Assembly (NCBI GenBank): GCA_024236095.1 | Contig: JACKLD010000013.1 | Coordinates: forward strand, 62,001-126,000 | Direction of reading: 5' to 3' | DNA length: 64,000 bases | Source: Pseudomonadaceae bacterium | GTDB lineage: Bacteria > Pseudomonadota > Alphaproteobacteria > UBA2136 > UBA6156 | Part shown: in pieces, positions 42,492 to 50,970 of the stretch | How the letters are laid out: each line of letters opens with the position of its first letter | Numbering within the stretch: the first letter of the stretch is position 1 | Made by a program: the position numbers and the translations under genes | The notes under the pieces: generated by a model | What the model was told of the DNA's origin: nothing | The model's input: the letters and a program-made list of their open reading frames with translations, nothing else | Databases searched by the model: none

Positions 42492-43970
42492 ATGCCCGCT
42501 GAAGACGCGACACTGCAGACGCTGGAAGAGTATGGCTCCGGCTACAAGTACGGTTTTTCCACCGATGTGGAGAGCGAGCGTGCGCCGGAGGGGTTGAACG
42601 AGGATACCATCCGTTTTATCTCGGCCAAAAAGAACGAGCCAGAGTGGTTGTTGGCGTGGCGGCTGAAGGCCTTCAAGCGTTGGCAAACCATGCGCGAGCC
42701 AAGCTGGCAGAAGGTGGGGTATCCGCCGATTGATTACCAAGCCATTTCCTACTACGCCGCGCCCAAGAAGAAGGCGGGGCCGAAAAGCCTCGATGACGTC
42801 GACCCCGAGATTCTGGCGACTTACGAAAAGCTGGGGATTCCGCTGCACGAGCGTGAGATTCTGGCCGGTGTGGAAGGCGCCGCCGAGCGCCGCAAGGTGG
42901 CGGTGGATGCGGTGTTTGACAGCGTCAGTGTGGCGACGACCTTCAAGGAAGAATTGGCCAAGGCGGGGGTGATTTTCTGTCCCATCAGCGAGGCCGTGCA
43001 GAAGCACCCCGAGCTGGTGCAGCAATACTTGGGCAGTGTGGTGCCCGCCGGCGACAACTACTTTGCGGCGCTCAACAGTGCGGTGTTTTCCGACGGCAGT
43101 TTTGTGTATGTGCCCAAGGGCGTGCGCTGCCCGATGGAACTCAGTACCTATTTCCGCATCAACGAGCGCAACACCGGCCAGTTTGAGCGCACGCTGATTA
43201 TCGCCGACGAGGGGGCTTATGTCAGCTATCTGGAAGGCTGCACCGCGCCCCAGCGCGATGAAAACCAGTTACACGCGGCGGTGGTGGAGCTGGTGGCGTT
43301 CGACAATGCCGAAATCAAGTATTCCACCGTACAGAACTGGTATCCGGGTGATAAGGACGGCAAAGGCGGCATTTACAACTTTGTCACCAAGCGCGGGGCG
43401 TGCAGGGGTTACAAAAGCAAAATCAGCTGGACGCAGGTGGAAACCGGCAGCGCGGTGACATGGAAGTACCCAAGCTGCATTTTGGAGGGAGACAGCAGCG
43501 TCGGCGAGTTTTACAGCGTGGCACTGACACGCATGAAGCAGCAGGCCGACACCGGCACCAAGATGGTGCACCTTGGCAAAAACACCAAGAGCGTGATTAT
43601 TTCCAAAGGCATCTCCGCCGATGAAGGCGACAATACGTATCGCGGGTTGGTCAGCGTGGGGGCCGCCGCCGATGGCGCCCGCAACTACACCCAGTGCGAC
43701 AGCCTGCTGATTGGCGACCAATGCGGCGCCCACACCGTGCCGTATATCGATATAAAGCACCCCCACGCCGTGGTGGAGCACGAGGCCACCACCAGCAAGA
43801 TTAGTGATGACCAGTTGTTCTACTGCGCCCAGCGGGGTTTAAGTGAAGAAGACAGTGTGGCGATGATCGTGAACGGCTTCGCCAAAGAAGTGTTGCAGCA
43901 GTTGCCAATGGAGTTTGCGGTAGAAGCGCAGAAGCTGTTGGGGATTAGCCTTGAGGGGAGCGTGGGATGA
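42492..43970 (+). CDS. sufB: Fe-S cluster assembly scaffold SufB
   Basis: A 492-residue SufB, the scaffold subunit of the SufBC2D complex. Conserved blocks are VPAGDNYFAALNSAVFSDG, YVPKGVRCPMELSTYFRIN, SYLEGCTAPQRDENQLHAAV and the C-terminal DIKHPHAVVEHEATTSKISD with GLSEEDSVAMIVNGF. It starts a broken suf cluster: a small opposite-strand gene lies between it and sufC. No IscR/RirA regulator is seen upstream. Confidence 0.97.
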   Translation: MPAEDATLQTLEEYGSGYKYGFSTDVESERAPEGLNEDTIRFISAKKNEPEWLLAWRLKAFKRWQTMREPSWQKVGYPPIDYQAISYYAAPKKKAGPKSLDDVDPEILATYEKLGIPLHEREILAGVEGAAERRKVAVDAVFDSVSVATTFKEELAKAGVIFCPISEAVQKHPELVQQYLGSVVPAGDNYFAALNSAVFSDGSFVYVPKGVRCPMELSTYFRINERNTGQFERTLIIADEGAYVSYLEGCTAPQRDENQLHAAVVELVAFDNAEIKYSTVQNWYPGDKDGKGGIYNFVTKRGACRGYKSKISWTQVETGSAVTWKYPSCILEGDSSVGEFYSVALTRMKQQADTGTKMVHLGKNTKSVIISKGISADEGDNTYRGLVSVGAAADGARNYTQCDSLLIGDQCGAHTVPYIDIKHPHAVVEHEATTSKISDDQLFYCAQRGLSEEDSVAMIVNGFAKEVLQQLPMEFAVEAQKLLGISLEGSVG

Positions 43971-43972
43971 AT

Positions 43973-44161
43973 CTAAAGGGCAAAATCATCCTCGCGCGGC
44001 TGCCGGGCAGCGATGTAGTCGCGGGTTTCGGGTGCATCCGCCGGTGCCTTGTGCTGGGGGGTGTCGCCCATCTTCAGCATACGCATGTGACGTTGACGGT
44101 CGCGCAACTCGTTCAGCTGCTCTTGAGTCATCCCTGCATCAGGCGCCAAGTCGGTAGACAT
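43973..44161 (-). CDS. Small hypothetical protein between sufB and sufC, 62 aa
   Basis: A short, charged, mainly helical protein (QEQLNELRDRQRHMRMLKMG) with a disordered C-terminus. A good AAAGGAAATATC site precedes the ATG at 44161. It is transcribed against the suf genes: divergent from sufC (43-bp gap) and convergent with sufB (2-bp gap). It is probably real given its ribosome site, but its function is unknown. Confidence 0.5.
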   Translation of the reverse strand: MSTDLAPDAGMTQEQLNELRDRQRHMRMLKMGDTPQHKAPADAPETRDYIAARQPREDDFAL

Positions 44162-44204
44162 GATATTTCCTTTCCTAACAACATTTCTATGGAGGTAACC
44201 TGAA

Positions 44205-44954
44205 ATGATGCTGACAGTCAATGACCTAAAAATTCAATTGGAAGGCGACAGAAAGAAAATTTTACAAGGTGTTAGTTTGAGTGTTGGCGCTGGCGAGGTG
44301 CACGCCATCATGGGCCCCAACGGGGCCGGCAAAAGCACGCTGGGCTATGTGTTGGCGGGCCGCGAAGGGTATGAGGTGACCGGCGGCAGCGTCGACTTTG
44401 ACGGGCAAGACCTGCTGGAGATGGAGGCCGACGAACGGGCGCGGGCGGGGGTGTTTTTGGCGTTCCAGTATCCGGTAGAGTTGCCGGGGGTGAACGTGGC
44501 GACCTTTTTGCGCACGGCGCTGAATGCCCACCGCGCCGCGCGTGGCGAGAAAGAGCTGAACGCGGTGGAGTTTTTGAAGCTGTGCCGCCGCGAGATGCAG
44601 GCGCTCTCGATGCCGGAAGATTTTTTGCAACGCAGTGTGAATACGGGGTTTTCCGGTGGCGAGAAGAAGCGCTTTGAAGTGCTGCAAATGGCCTTGCTGG
44701 AGCCGAAGCTGTGCATTCTGGATGAAACCGACAGCGGGCTGGACATTGATGCGTTGCGCATTGTCGCCGAGGGCGTCAACCGTCTGCGCGACGCGGGCCG
44801 CAGCTTTGTGGTGATTACCCATTATCAGCGGTTGTTGGAGTACATCAAACCCGACCACGTACACGTGCTGGCAGCGGGCAGGGTGGTGAAAAGCGGCGGG
44901 CCCGAACTGGCGCTGGAGCTGGAAGCCAAAGGGTATGAAGGAGTCGCCGCCTGA
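44205..44954 (+). CDS. sufC: Fe-S cluster assembly ATPase SufC
   Basis: A 249-residue ABC-type ATPase of the SufBC2D complex. Walker A is GPNGAGKSTLGYVLAG, the Q-loop region is LAFQYPVELPG, the signature is NTGFSGGEKKRFEVLQ, and Walker B is LCILDETDSGLDIDAL with H-loop VVITHYQRLL. GGAGG lies about nine bases before the ATG. sufD starts within the stop codon. Confidence 0.97.
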   Translation: MMLTVNDLKIQLEGDRKKILQGVSLSVGAGEVHAIMGPNGAGKSTLGYVLAGREGYEVTGGSVDFDGQDLLEMEADERARAGVFLAFQYPVELPGVNVATFLRTALNAHRAARGEKELNAVEFLKLCRREMQALSMPEDFLQRSVNTGFSGGEKKRFEVLQMALLEPKLCILDETDSGLDIDALRIVAEGVNRLRDAGRSFVVITHYQRLLEYIKPDHVHVLAAGRVVKSGGPELALELEAKGYEGVAA

Positions 44955-46225
44955 TGGCCGCCAAAGCGCTGACCGTGGTGAAAGCCGATGCCGTGCCGTG
45001 GCCCGAGCGGGCGGCGCGGGTGCTGGGCGCCGCCAGCCTGCCGCCTTTGCCGACTCCTGCTGATGAGGCGTTCCACTTTACCAACCTGCGCCCGATTTCT
45101 GCTCTGAAGCCTCACCGCGACAGCGACTGGGAGTTGGCCGACGTGGCCGCCGTGCTGCCGGTGGTGGATGGTCCGCAGGTGGTGGTGGTGAACGGGCGGG
45201 TGGTGCCGCAGCTGACGGTGCTGGATGGCTTGAAAGGCGCCTCGGTGCGTTGGGATGGCGTGTATCCTGTGCCGGAAGTGGCTGAAGCGCTGGCAGCCTA
45301 CCACGCCCACCAAGGCGGCCAGGTGGTGGAGATAACCGCCGACGAGGGGGAGGTGGTGCTGCATGTCATTCAGGTATTGGCGGGGGCACAGGTGCCCAGC
45401 GGCGGCACGCTGAAGGTGCGGGTAGCAGCGCGCGCCAAACTGACGCTGGTGGAGCATCTGGTCGGCACCGCCGACGCGGCAGGCTGGTGGAACGACCATG
45501 TGGCGTTGGAGGTGGCTGCAGGCGGTGTGTTGGAGCAGGTTCTGGTGCAAGACCTTCCCCTTGATGCGGTACTGACCCGGCGGCAGGGCGGCACGTTTGG
45601 CAGCGGCGCTGCCTACCGCGCGTTTACCCTGCAAGTGGGGGGCAGGCTGGCGCGGGTGGCTAGCCAATTTGCCTGCGCGGAAGAAGCCGATATCCATCAC
45701 AGCGGCTTGGCACTGGCCGATGACGGCCAAACCCACGACACCACCTTGCTGCTGCGGCATGAAGATGCGGGCACGGCCAGCCATATCCGCCAACGCAATA
45801 TCTTGCGCGGCAAACCCGGTGGCAAGGGCGCGCATGCCGTCTTTCAAGGCAAGTTTTACGTGGCGCAAAAGGCCCAGAAAACCGACGCCTACATGCTGTG
45901 CGAGAGTTTGCTGCTGGCCGAAGGGGCACGGGTAAGTGCCAAGCCCGAATTGGAGATTTATGCTGACGACGTGAAATGCTCGCACGGTGCCAGCACCGGC
46001 CGGTTACAGCCCGAACAGCTGTTTTATCTGGCCGCGCGCGGGGTGCCGCAAGCAGTGGCGCAGCGCCTGTTGGTGGCTGCCTTTGCCGATGCGTTGCTGG
46101 ACGAGGCCCCCGCCGCCGCCCACGCGCTGCTTTCGGCACGGGTGAGCCGCTGGCTGGACGGCACGCCCACCGTAGCACCTGCCGACGACACGGTGGAGAT
46201 GAACACCGACTGGTTGGAAGACTGA
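44954..46225 (+). CDS. sufD: Fe-S cluster assembly protein SufD
   Basis: A 423-residue SufD, partner of SufB in the scaffold. The N-terminal half is divergent; the C-terminal half carries RNILRGKPGGKGAHAVFQGKF, AQKTDAYMLCESLLL and KPELEIYADDVKCSHGAST, followed by YLAARGVPQAVAQRLLVAAF. These match the SufBD core domain. It overlaps sufC by one base and sufS follows after seven bases. Confidence 0.93.
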   Translation: MAAKALTVVKADAVPWPERAARVLGAASLPPLPTPADEAFHFTNLRPISALKPHRDSDWELADVAAVLPVVDGPQVVVVNGRVVPQLTVLDGLKGASVRWDGVYPVPEVAEALAAYHAHQGGQVVEITADEGEVVLHVIQVLAGAQVPSGGTLKVRVAARAKLTLVEHLVGTADAAGWWNDHVALEVAAGGVLEQVLVQDLPLDAVLTRRQGGTFGSGAAYRAFTLQVGGRLARVASQFACAEEADIHHSGLALADDGQTHDTTLLLRHEDAGTASHIRQRNILRGKPGGKGAHAVFQGKFYVAQKAQKTDAYMLCESLLLAEGARVSAKPELEIYADDVKCSHGASTGRLQPEQLFYLAARGVPQAVAQRLLVAAFADALLDEAPAAAHALLSARVSRWLDGTPTVAPADDTVEMNTDWLED

Positions 46226-46232
46226 GACAACG

Positions 46233-47498
46233 ATGACGCCGCAAGCAGGTGTGAAAAAGCAAGGTGGCAGACTGGTTTCCCGCATGGGAGACGTGTGGCG
46301 GCAGGATTTTCAATCCCTCATGCGCGCCGACGGCGGCGCCGCGCGGCTGGCGTTTCTCGACAACGCCGCCAGCGCCCACAAGCCCGAAGCGGTACTGGAA
46401 GCCATCGCCAACGCGCTGGAAGGGCCCTATGCCAACATCCACCGGGGCCTGTACCGCAACAGCGCCGAGATGACCCGCCGCTACGAAGAAGCGCGGCAGG
46501 TAGTGGCCGAGTTTCTGGGCGCGCCGGTGGGCGGCATCGTGTTTACCCGCAACGCCACCGAGGCGGTCAATCTGGTGGCCGCCAGCTGGGGCCGCGCCAA
46601 TCTGAAGGCGGGCGATGCGGTGCTGCTGAGCGAACTGGAGCACCACGCCAACATCGTGCCGTGGCAACTGCTGCGCGATGCGGTGGGCATCGAGATTCGG
46701 GTGGCGGGCATCGACGAACATGGCGCGCTGGACATGGCCGACGTGGAAGCCCACTTGGCCGACGGCAACGTGGGACTGGTGGCCCTCACTCAAATGAGCA
46801 ACGTGCTGGGTGTGCAGCCCGATGTGGCGAAGGTGGTGAAGCTGGCCCATCTGGCAGGCGCCAAGGTGCTGGTGGATGGTAGCCAAGGCGCGGTGCACGG
46901 CCCGCAAAACATGAAGCAGCTTGGCGCCGACTTCTACGTCTGCACCGGCCACAAACTGTATGGCCCCACCGGCATCGGCGTGCTGGCCAGCACGCCGGAA
47001 TTGCTGAATGCCATGCCGCCTTACCAAGGTGGCGGCGACATGATTGAAAGCGTGACGTGGGACAAAACCACCTATGCTCCTGCCCCCGCGCGTTTTGAAG
47101 CCGGAACCCCCGCCTTTGTCGAGGCCATGGGGCTGGCGGCAGCCATCCAGTACGTGCAGGGTTTGGGCTGGAAGGATATCCAAAAGCACGAGAGCGAGAT
47201 GGCGACCTACCTGGACAACGCGCTGGATGCCGCCATGGTGCTGCGTTACGGTATGGCGGGGCGCGGGCATGGCATCGCCGCCTTCAACGTGCCCAAATGC
47301 CACCCGCATGATGTGGCCACGGTGCTCGACCAGCATAACGTGGCGGTGCGCAGCGGCCACCACTGCGCCATGCCGCTGATGGCCAAACTGGGGATTGACG
47401 GTTGCCTGCGTGCCAGCATCGGCCTTTATACGGTGAAGGAAGACATCGACCAGTTGGTGGAAGGGTTGCACAAGGCGGCGAAGTTGCTGCGGCGTTAA
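46233..47498 (+). CDS. sufS: Cysteine desulfurase SufS
   Basis: A 421-residue group II PLP cysteine desulfurase supplying sulfur to SufBCD. Blocks are AFLDNAASAHKP, FTRNATEAVNLVA, SELEHHANIVPWQ, the PLP Lys in CTGHKLYGPTGIGVL and the active Cys in RSGHHCAMPLM. It follows sufD closely. The 3' end overlaps the convergent proB gene by four bases. No SufE or SufU partner is visible in the window. Confidence 0.96.
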   Translation: MTPQAGVKKQGGRLVSRMGDVWRQDFQSLMRADGGAARLAFLDNAASAHKPEAVLEAIANALEGPYANIHRGLYRNSAEMTRRYEEARQVVAEFLGAPVGGIVFTRNATEAVNLVAASWGRANLKAGDAVLLSELEHHANIVPWQLLRDAVGIEIRVAGIDEHGALDMADVEAHLADGNVGLVALTQMSNVLGVQPDVAKVVKLAHLAGAKVLVDGSQGAVHGPQNMKQLGADFYVCTGHKLYGPTGIGVLASTPELLNAMPPYQGGGDMIESVTWDKTTYAPAPARFEAGTPAFVEAMGLAAAIQYVQGLGWKDIQKHESEMATYLDNALDAAMVLRYGMAGRGHGIAAFNVPKCHPHDVATVLDQHNVAVRSGHHCAMPLMAKLGIDGCLRASIGLYTVKEDIDQLVEGLHKAAKLLRR

Positions 47499-48280
47499 CG
47501 CCCGCTTTGCGGCCATTTGGCAAACAGGGTGCCGTGTCGTTGCCCACGCAATATTTCCAACACCCCACCGCGCCGCTCAGCGTCAATCACGTGCACCCGC
47601 ACACCGCTCAGGGCGGTCTCATGGGCCCATTTGGCCTTGCTGGCGGGGCCGCCGCTGCCGACGTCGGACTTGGCGCCGCCCACATCCGGAACCGGCTCAC
47701 GGGCAACATCCACGCAACCGATCAGGCGGGCATCGGCGGTGCCGTAGTTGGTGAACAAGCCCTTGGCCCCGGTCAGCAAAAACAGCTCTTCCGCCTCCAG
47801 AAACATCGCCAGCCGTGCCGCCAGTTCGTCGTTGTCGCCGAATTTAAGTTCTTTGGTGGCCACCACATCATTCTCGTTGAACACCGGCACCACCGGCCGA
47901 AACGCCGGTTCGTGCCGCAACACGCCCAACACGTTTTTCAGGTTGGTCATGGCCTCGTCCAGCGAGAAGTGCCGCCCCTCCAGCAAACCTTGCCCGACCA
48001 CCAGCCCGTGTTGGGCAAATACCTGCACCCATGCGGCAATCAAGCCGGGCTGGCCCGCCATCGCCAACGCCTGTTTGACGGCCAGTGGTTCACCGTTGCC
48101 GGTCAGGCCCAAAGCCATCCGTCCGGCGCCCATGGCACCGGAGGTGACAACCATCACCTCGTGGCCCTCGGCCTTCAAAGCCGCCGTCTGGTGGGCAATG
48201 TCGTCCATCACGCCGAGATTGAAATAGCGTTTGTCACGGGTGATAGACCCTGTGCCGACCTTGATGACCTTGACGCCCAT
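47495..48280 (-). CDS. proB: Glutamate 5-kinase-like, without a PUA domain
   Basis: A 261-residue amino-acid-kinase fold matching ProB, which phosphorylates glutamate in proline synthesis. Blocks are VIKVGTGSI, VTSGAMGAG, FNENDVVATKELKFGDND and the VGSGGPASKAKWA segment. Many ProB proteins carry a C-terminal PUA domain of ~100 residues; this one ends after GTLFAKWPQSGR, as the shorter forms do. proA is not adjacent. The gene lies between sufS and sufT on the opposite strand. Confidence 0.85.
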   Translation of the reverse strand: MGVKVIKVGTGSITRDKRYFNLGVMDDIAHQTAALKAEGHEVMVVTSGAMGAGRMALGLTGNGEPLAVKQALAMAGQPGLIAAWVQVFAQHGLVVGQGLLEGRHFSLDEAMTNLKNVLGVLRHEPAFRPVVPVFNENDVVATKELKFGDNDELAARLAMFLEAEELFLLTGAKGLFTNYGTADARLIGCVDVAREPVPDVGGAKSDVGSGGPASKAKWAHETALSGVRVHVIDAERRGGVLEILRGQRHGTLFAKWPQSGR

Positions 48281-48354
48281 CCCCCGAACCCCTTTTTGTA
48301 CACAGCAACATATCCAGCCGGATTGCCTGCGGCAAGCCTCTTTTCAAACTTTGC

Positions 48355-48768
48355 ATGCCCGACACCTTTACCCCTGCGCTTGCCGCCGCCATACTCCATC
48401 TTGTGAAAATCACCATCGAAACCCCCGACGCTATCGCCCGCGATGACGGCCGCATGGCGGCGGATGCGGGCTTGCGTGAGAAGGTTATCCACGCCTTGCG
48501 TGGGGTGATGGACCCGGAACTTCCGGTGAACTTGTATGATTTGGGCCTGATTTATGAGTTGGATGTGATGGAAAGCGGTACGGTCGCGATTGTGATGACG
48601 CTCACCGCCCCCAACTGCCCGGTGGCGGAAGAAATGCCGCGCATGGTGCAAACGGCGGTTCTGGCGGTGGACGGAGTGGCTTCCTGCACGGTGAAGCTGG
48701 TGTTCGAGCCGCCGTGGGACAAGTCCCGCCTTTCCGAGGCGGCGCGGTTGGAATTGGGGCTGATGTAG
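48355..48768 (+). CDS. sufT: MIP18/DUF59-family Fe-S assembly protein SufT
   Basis: A 137-residue protein with the DUF59 core: VMDPELPVNLYDLGLIYELD, a VIVMTLTAPNCPV-like block (here IVMTLTAPNCPVAEE with the conserved Cys) and VKLVFEPPWDKSRLSE. Members assist maturation of Fe-S proteins and commonly end suf operons. Here it is separated from sufS by proB but keeps the suf strand. The first ~20 residues may not be used if a GTG at 48403 is the true start. Confidence 0.85.
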   Translation: MPDTFTPALAAAILHLVKITIETPDAIARDDGRMAADAGLREKVIHALRGVMDPELPVNLYDLGLIYELDVMESGTVAIVMTLTAPNCPVAEEMPRMVQTAVLAVDGVASCTVKLVFEPPWDKSRLSEAARLELGLM

Positions 48769-48845
48769 GCACCGTTATCGTCAAAAAGCCACACCCCGTG
48801 GCGGCAACTCCCCATCTGCCCCTCGCAAGGCGCTGCCACCTTGCC

Positions 48846-48851
48846 TAGACT
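48846..48851 (+). promoter_or_regulatory. Putative -10 box of the menorin-like gene
   Basis: TAGACT lies seven bases before the ATG at 48859; a weak TCGCAA at 48823-48828 is 17 nt upstream. Confidence 0.4.
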
Positions 48852-48858
48852 TGCTCCC

Positions 48859-49548
48859 ATGCAGTCCATCGCCCATTACTTCGGCCTCGCCGATACCGCC
48901 GACCTTGCTTGGGCGCACAGCGTGCACAGCCGCACGTACCTTGAAGAATCATGCAACGACGCCACCCTGCACATGCTTCAGGGCGAGGTACACTTCGCCG
49001 CCGAGGACGCGCTGCCCTGCGTGGCCCACGCGTGGCAAGACATCGCCGACATGGATGTGGCCACATGGGCCGCTGCCATCATCGCGGCGGGCAAGGGGCT
49101 GAAAATCCATTTTGCCGATGCCGCCGCCGTCGAGCCCACGCTGTCCGTCTTGCAACGGCTGAAGCCGGATACGCCCGTGATGCTCCACGCCGACATTTTT
49201 ACCCTGCTGCCCAGCGACGACAGCGAAGGACTGGAGCCGGAACAGTTTGTCCGCCTGTGCCAGCAATATTGCCCCAAGGCGGTGATCAGCATCGGCTGGA
49301 GCCTCAAGCGCGAAGCCGACGCCGACGGCCGCATGGAGGAGGTGCTGATTCACCAGATATCCGATATGGCCCTCAAACGCTTGGGGCCGGTCAATTACGC
49401 GATAGAAATCCACGCCGGCTACACCAGCGGGTGGGAACGCGGCGCCGCACTGGTCTTCGACCCCCTGCCGGAAACCGCTCCCGCCGCCAGCGCAGGCGGG
49501 GCCAACGTGGTCAATGCGGGCCACCTGTTCCGCCGCAGCGCGGCTTGA
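48859..49548 (+). CDS. Menorin/FAM151-like (DUF2181) protein
   Basis: A 229-residue protein resembling the FAM151/menorin family, a PLC-like TIM-barrel group better known from animals. Matching blocks are LAWAHSVHSRTYLEE, LHMLQGEVHFAAEDALPCVAHAW, KGLKIHFADAAAVEPTL, TPVMLHADIFTLLP and AVISIGWSLKRE. His and Glu at barrel-mouth positions (EVHF, HAD) could form an active site. No signal peptide is present. The function of bacterial members is not known to me. Confidence 0.6.
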   Translation: MQSIAHYFGLADTADLAWAHSVHSRTYLEESCNDATLHMLQGEVHFAAEDALPCVAHAWQDIADMDVATWAAAIIAAGKGLKIHFADAAAVEPTLSVLQRLKPDTPVMLHADIFTLLPSDDSEGLEPEQFVRLCQQYCPKAVISIGWSLKREADADGRMEEVLIHQISDMALKRLGPVNYAIEIHAGYTSGWERGAALVFDPLPETAPAASAGGANVVNAGHLFRRSAA

Positions 49549-49606
49549 TGTCAGCCCGCCGCTAACCCCTACCTCCATAAACAGGCAGAAGAGAAGGGTA
49601 TGGCCC

Positions 49607-49786
49607 ATGACGGTTGATTTGTCGGAACTTGCACTGAACTTGGGGCAATCCCGCGATAGCCGCTTGGACGGCCTTGGTGCCCAAGAGCTTGCCGAAATGG
49701 CCGACTGGCGCGCCCAGCGCGAAGCCCGCGCCCGTGAGGCATCGGGGCTGGCTTTCAAGCACGAAGTCCACCGCGATATTGACTGA
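49607..49786 (+). CDS. Small hypothetical protein, 59 aa
   Basis: A short helical, charged protein (AQELAEMADWRAQREARARE). AGAAGGG lies about ten bases before the ATG at 49607. There is no signal peptide or Cys. It follows the menorin-like gene by 58 bp and precedes a long inverted repeat. Function unknown. Confidence 0.45.
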   Translation: MTVDLSELALNLGQSRDSRLDGLGAQELAEMADWRAQREARAREASGLAFKHEVHRDID

Positions 49787-49800
49787 ATATCAAAACGATA

Positions 49801-49897
49801 GTCAGTTTCACAATTTCTTATACACACGCGTCATTCCCGCGAAAGCGGGAATCCAGCTTTGTTTATCAATACCTGTATAAGAAATTGTGAAACTGAC
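49801..49897. repeat. Compound inverted repeat: 24-bp perfect arms around a palindrome
   Basis: GTCAGTTTCACAATTTCTTA plus TACA (49801-49824) is the exact reverse complement of 49874-49897. The 49-nt centre holds the ATTCCCGC-GAAA-GCGGGAAT hairpin of the dispersed family. The arms are AT-rich, unlike the surrounding genes. Confidence 0.85.
49830..49854. repeat. GTCATT-stem-AATCC palindromic repeat (GAAA loop)
   Basis: ATTCCCGC pairs with GCGGGAAT around GAAA. It shares its loop and flanks with the copy at 39275-39298. Confidence 0.8.
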
Positions 49898-49908
49898 CAT
49901 ACAATGAA

Positions 49909-49931
49909 AAACCCCGCCACTGGCGGGGTTT
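49909..49931. terminator. Terminator downstream of hpf
   Basis: A 10-bp stem AAACCCCGCC / GGCGGGGTTT with an ACT loop lies 26 bp past the hpf stop, with TTTTTC after it on the minus strand. Confidence 0.85.
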
Positions 49932-49955
49932 CGAACATACCAACATCGAACATTC
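49931..49955. repeat. ATGTTCGA-type spacer repeat (copy 3)
   Basis: Reading the minus strand, GAATGTTCGATGTTGGTATG and the next five bases match 24 of 25 positions of 2359-2383. It sits between the hpf stop codon and its terminator. Confidence 0.7.
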
Positions 49956-49956
49956 G

Positions 49957-50559
49957 CTATTTCGGTGCCACCCACCGCACGGTCTCGCCGCCATCGCGGT
50001 ACACCATGTTCAGCTTGCCGCTTTTGGCGTTGAGAAACAGGAAGGCGGGTTTGTGCAGCAAATCCATCTGCATCACCGCTTCGTCCACGCTCATCGGCTC
50101 AATTTGGCCCACATCCTTGCGGATGATGGTGGGGGCGAAGTCGGCAAAGGCGTCGGTATCCACGCCGTCCAGCTGGCTTTCTTCCACCGCCGCGTCTTCA
50201 AAGGAGATGGGCGTCATCGCCTTCAGCTGCTCGCCGAACTTGCGGCGGCGCTCGCGGTGCTTTTGCAGGCGGCCCTTGTACTTGTCCAGTTGGCGTTGCA
50301 GCTTTTTGTAGGCTTCGTCCAGCGCCACGTAGGCGGTGTCGCCGCCGCCCTCGGCGCGCAGCATCACGCCGCTGGCGTGCACGGTCAGCTCGGCCAAAAA
50401 GTGGTGGGCGTGGTGTTGGTCATGCACGAAGGTGACGTTCACGTCATGGATCTGTTCAAAGTATTTTTTCACACCCTCCAGCTTTTCGCGGGTGTGCTCT
50501 TGCAGGGCCTCGCCGGTGTCCATGTGTTGGCCGGTAATGGTGATGCGGGTGTTGGGCAT
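49957..50559 (-). CDS. hpf: Ribosome hibernation promoting factor, long form
   Basis: A 200-residue long HPF. The N-terminal S30AE domain (RITITGQHMDTGEALQEHT, AHHFLAELTVHASG, DTAYVALDEAYKKLQRQL) binds the 30S decoding region, and the C-terminal dimerisation domain (PMSVDEAVMQMDLLHKPAFL, NMVYRDGGETVRW) drives 100S dimers. In many proteobacteria it follows rpoN; here both share a strand but lie 6.4 kb apart. Confidence 0.95.
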   Translation of the reverse strand: MPNTRITITGQHMDTGEALQEHTREKLEGVKKYFEQIHDVNVTFVHDQHHAHHFLAELTVHASGVMLRAEGGGDTAYVALDEAYKKLQRQLDKYKGRLQKHRERRRKFGEQLKAMTPISFEDAAVEESQLDGVDTDAFADFAPTIIRKDVGQIEPMSVDEAVMQMDLLHKPAFLFLNAKSGKLNMVYRDGGETVRWVAPK

Positions 50560-50623
50560 GTGTTGTTCCTCCCTTGTTGACTCTTCACTTTATACATTAC
50601 GCCGCAAATTGCCGCCCTGCAAC

Positions 50624-50652
50624 TTGACCATTGTCAACAAGACGCGGTAAAT
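50624..50652 (+). promoter_or_regulatory. Promoter of the rbfA operon; predicts a leaderless mRNA
   Basis: TTGACC (50624-50629), a 17-nt spacer and GTAAAT (50647-50652) end six bases before the rbfA ATG at 50659. Confidence 0.55.
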
Positions 50653-50658
50653 GCGCCC

Positions 50659-50970
50659 ATGAAACAAATGAACCAACGGCAGATGAAGGTGGCGGAAGAA
50701 GTCCGTCACATTGTCGGCCTTGCCTTGCTGCGCGGCGATGTGCCCACCACCGTGCCGCTGTCGCGGCTGACCGTCACCGACGTGTGGGCCAGCGCCGATT
50801 TGCGCTTGGCCCGCCTGTACATCGATATCCCCGCCGACATGGACATGGATGCCACGCTGCAAGCGCTGAACGCCCAGGTGGCCGGCCCGCTGCGCAAGGT
50901 TCTGGCCAAACAGCTGGCTACCAAATACATCCCTGCTGTCAGCTTTTTCGCCACCGAGAACGAGAGCTGA
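50659..50970 (+). CDS. rbfA: Ribosome-binding factor A
   Basis: A 103-residue KH-fold factor for 30S maturation. QMKVAEEVRHIVGLALLRGD and TVTDVWASADLRLARLYIDI match the RbfA core. It is shorter at the C-terminus than the E. coli protein (133 residues). It is the first gene of rbfA-thpR-truB-rpsO; thpR overlaps its stop codon by one base. infB, often upstream, is absent. Confidence 0.9.
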   Translation: MKQMNQRQMKVAEEVRHIVGLALLRGDVPTTVPLSRLTVTDVWASADLRLARLYIDIPADMDMDATLQALNAQVAGPLRKVLAKQLATKYIPAVSFFATENES

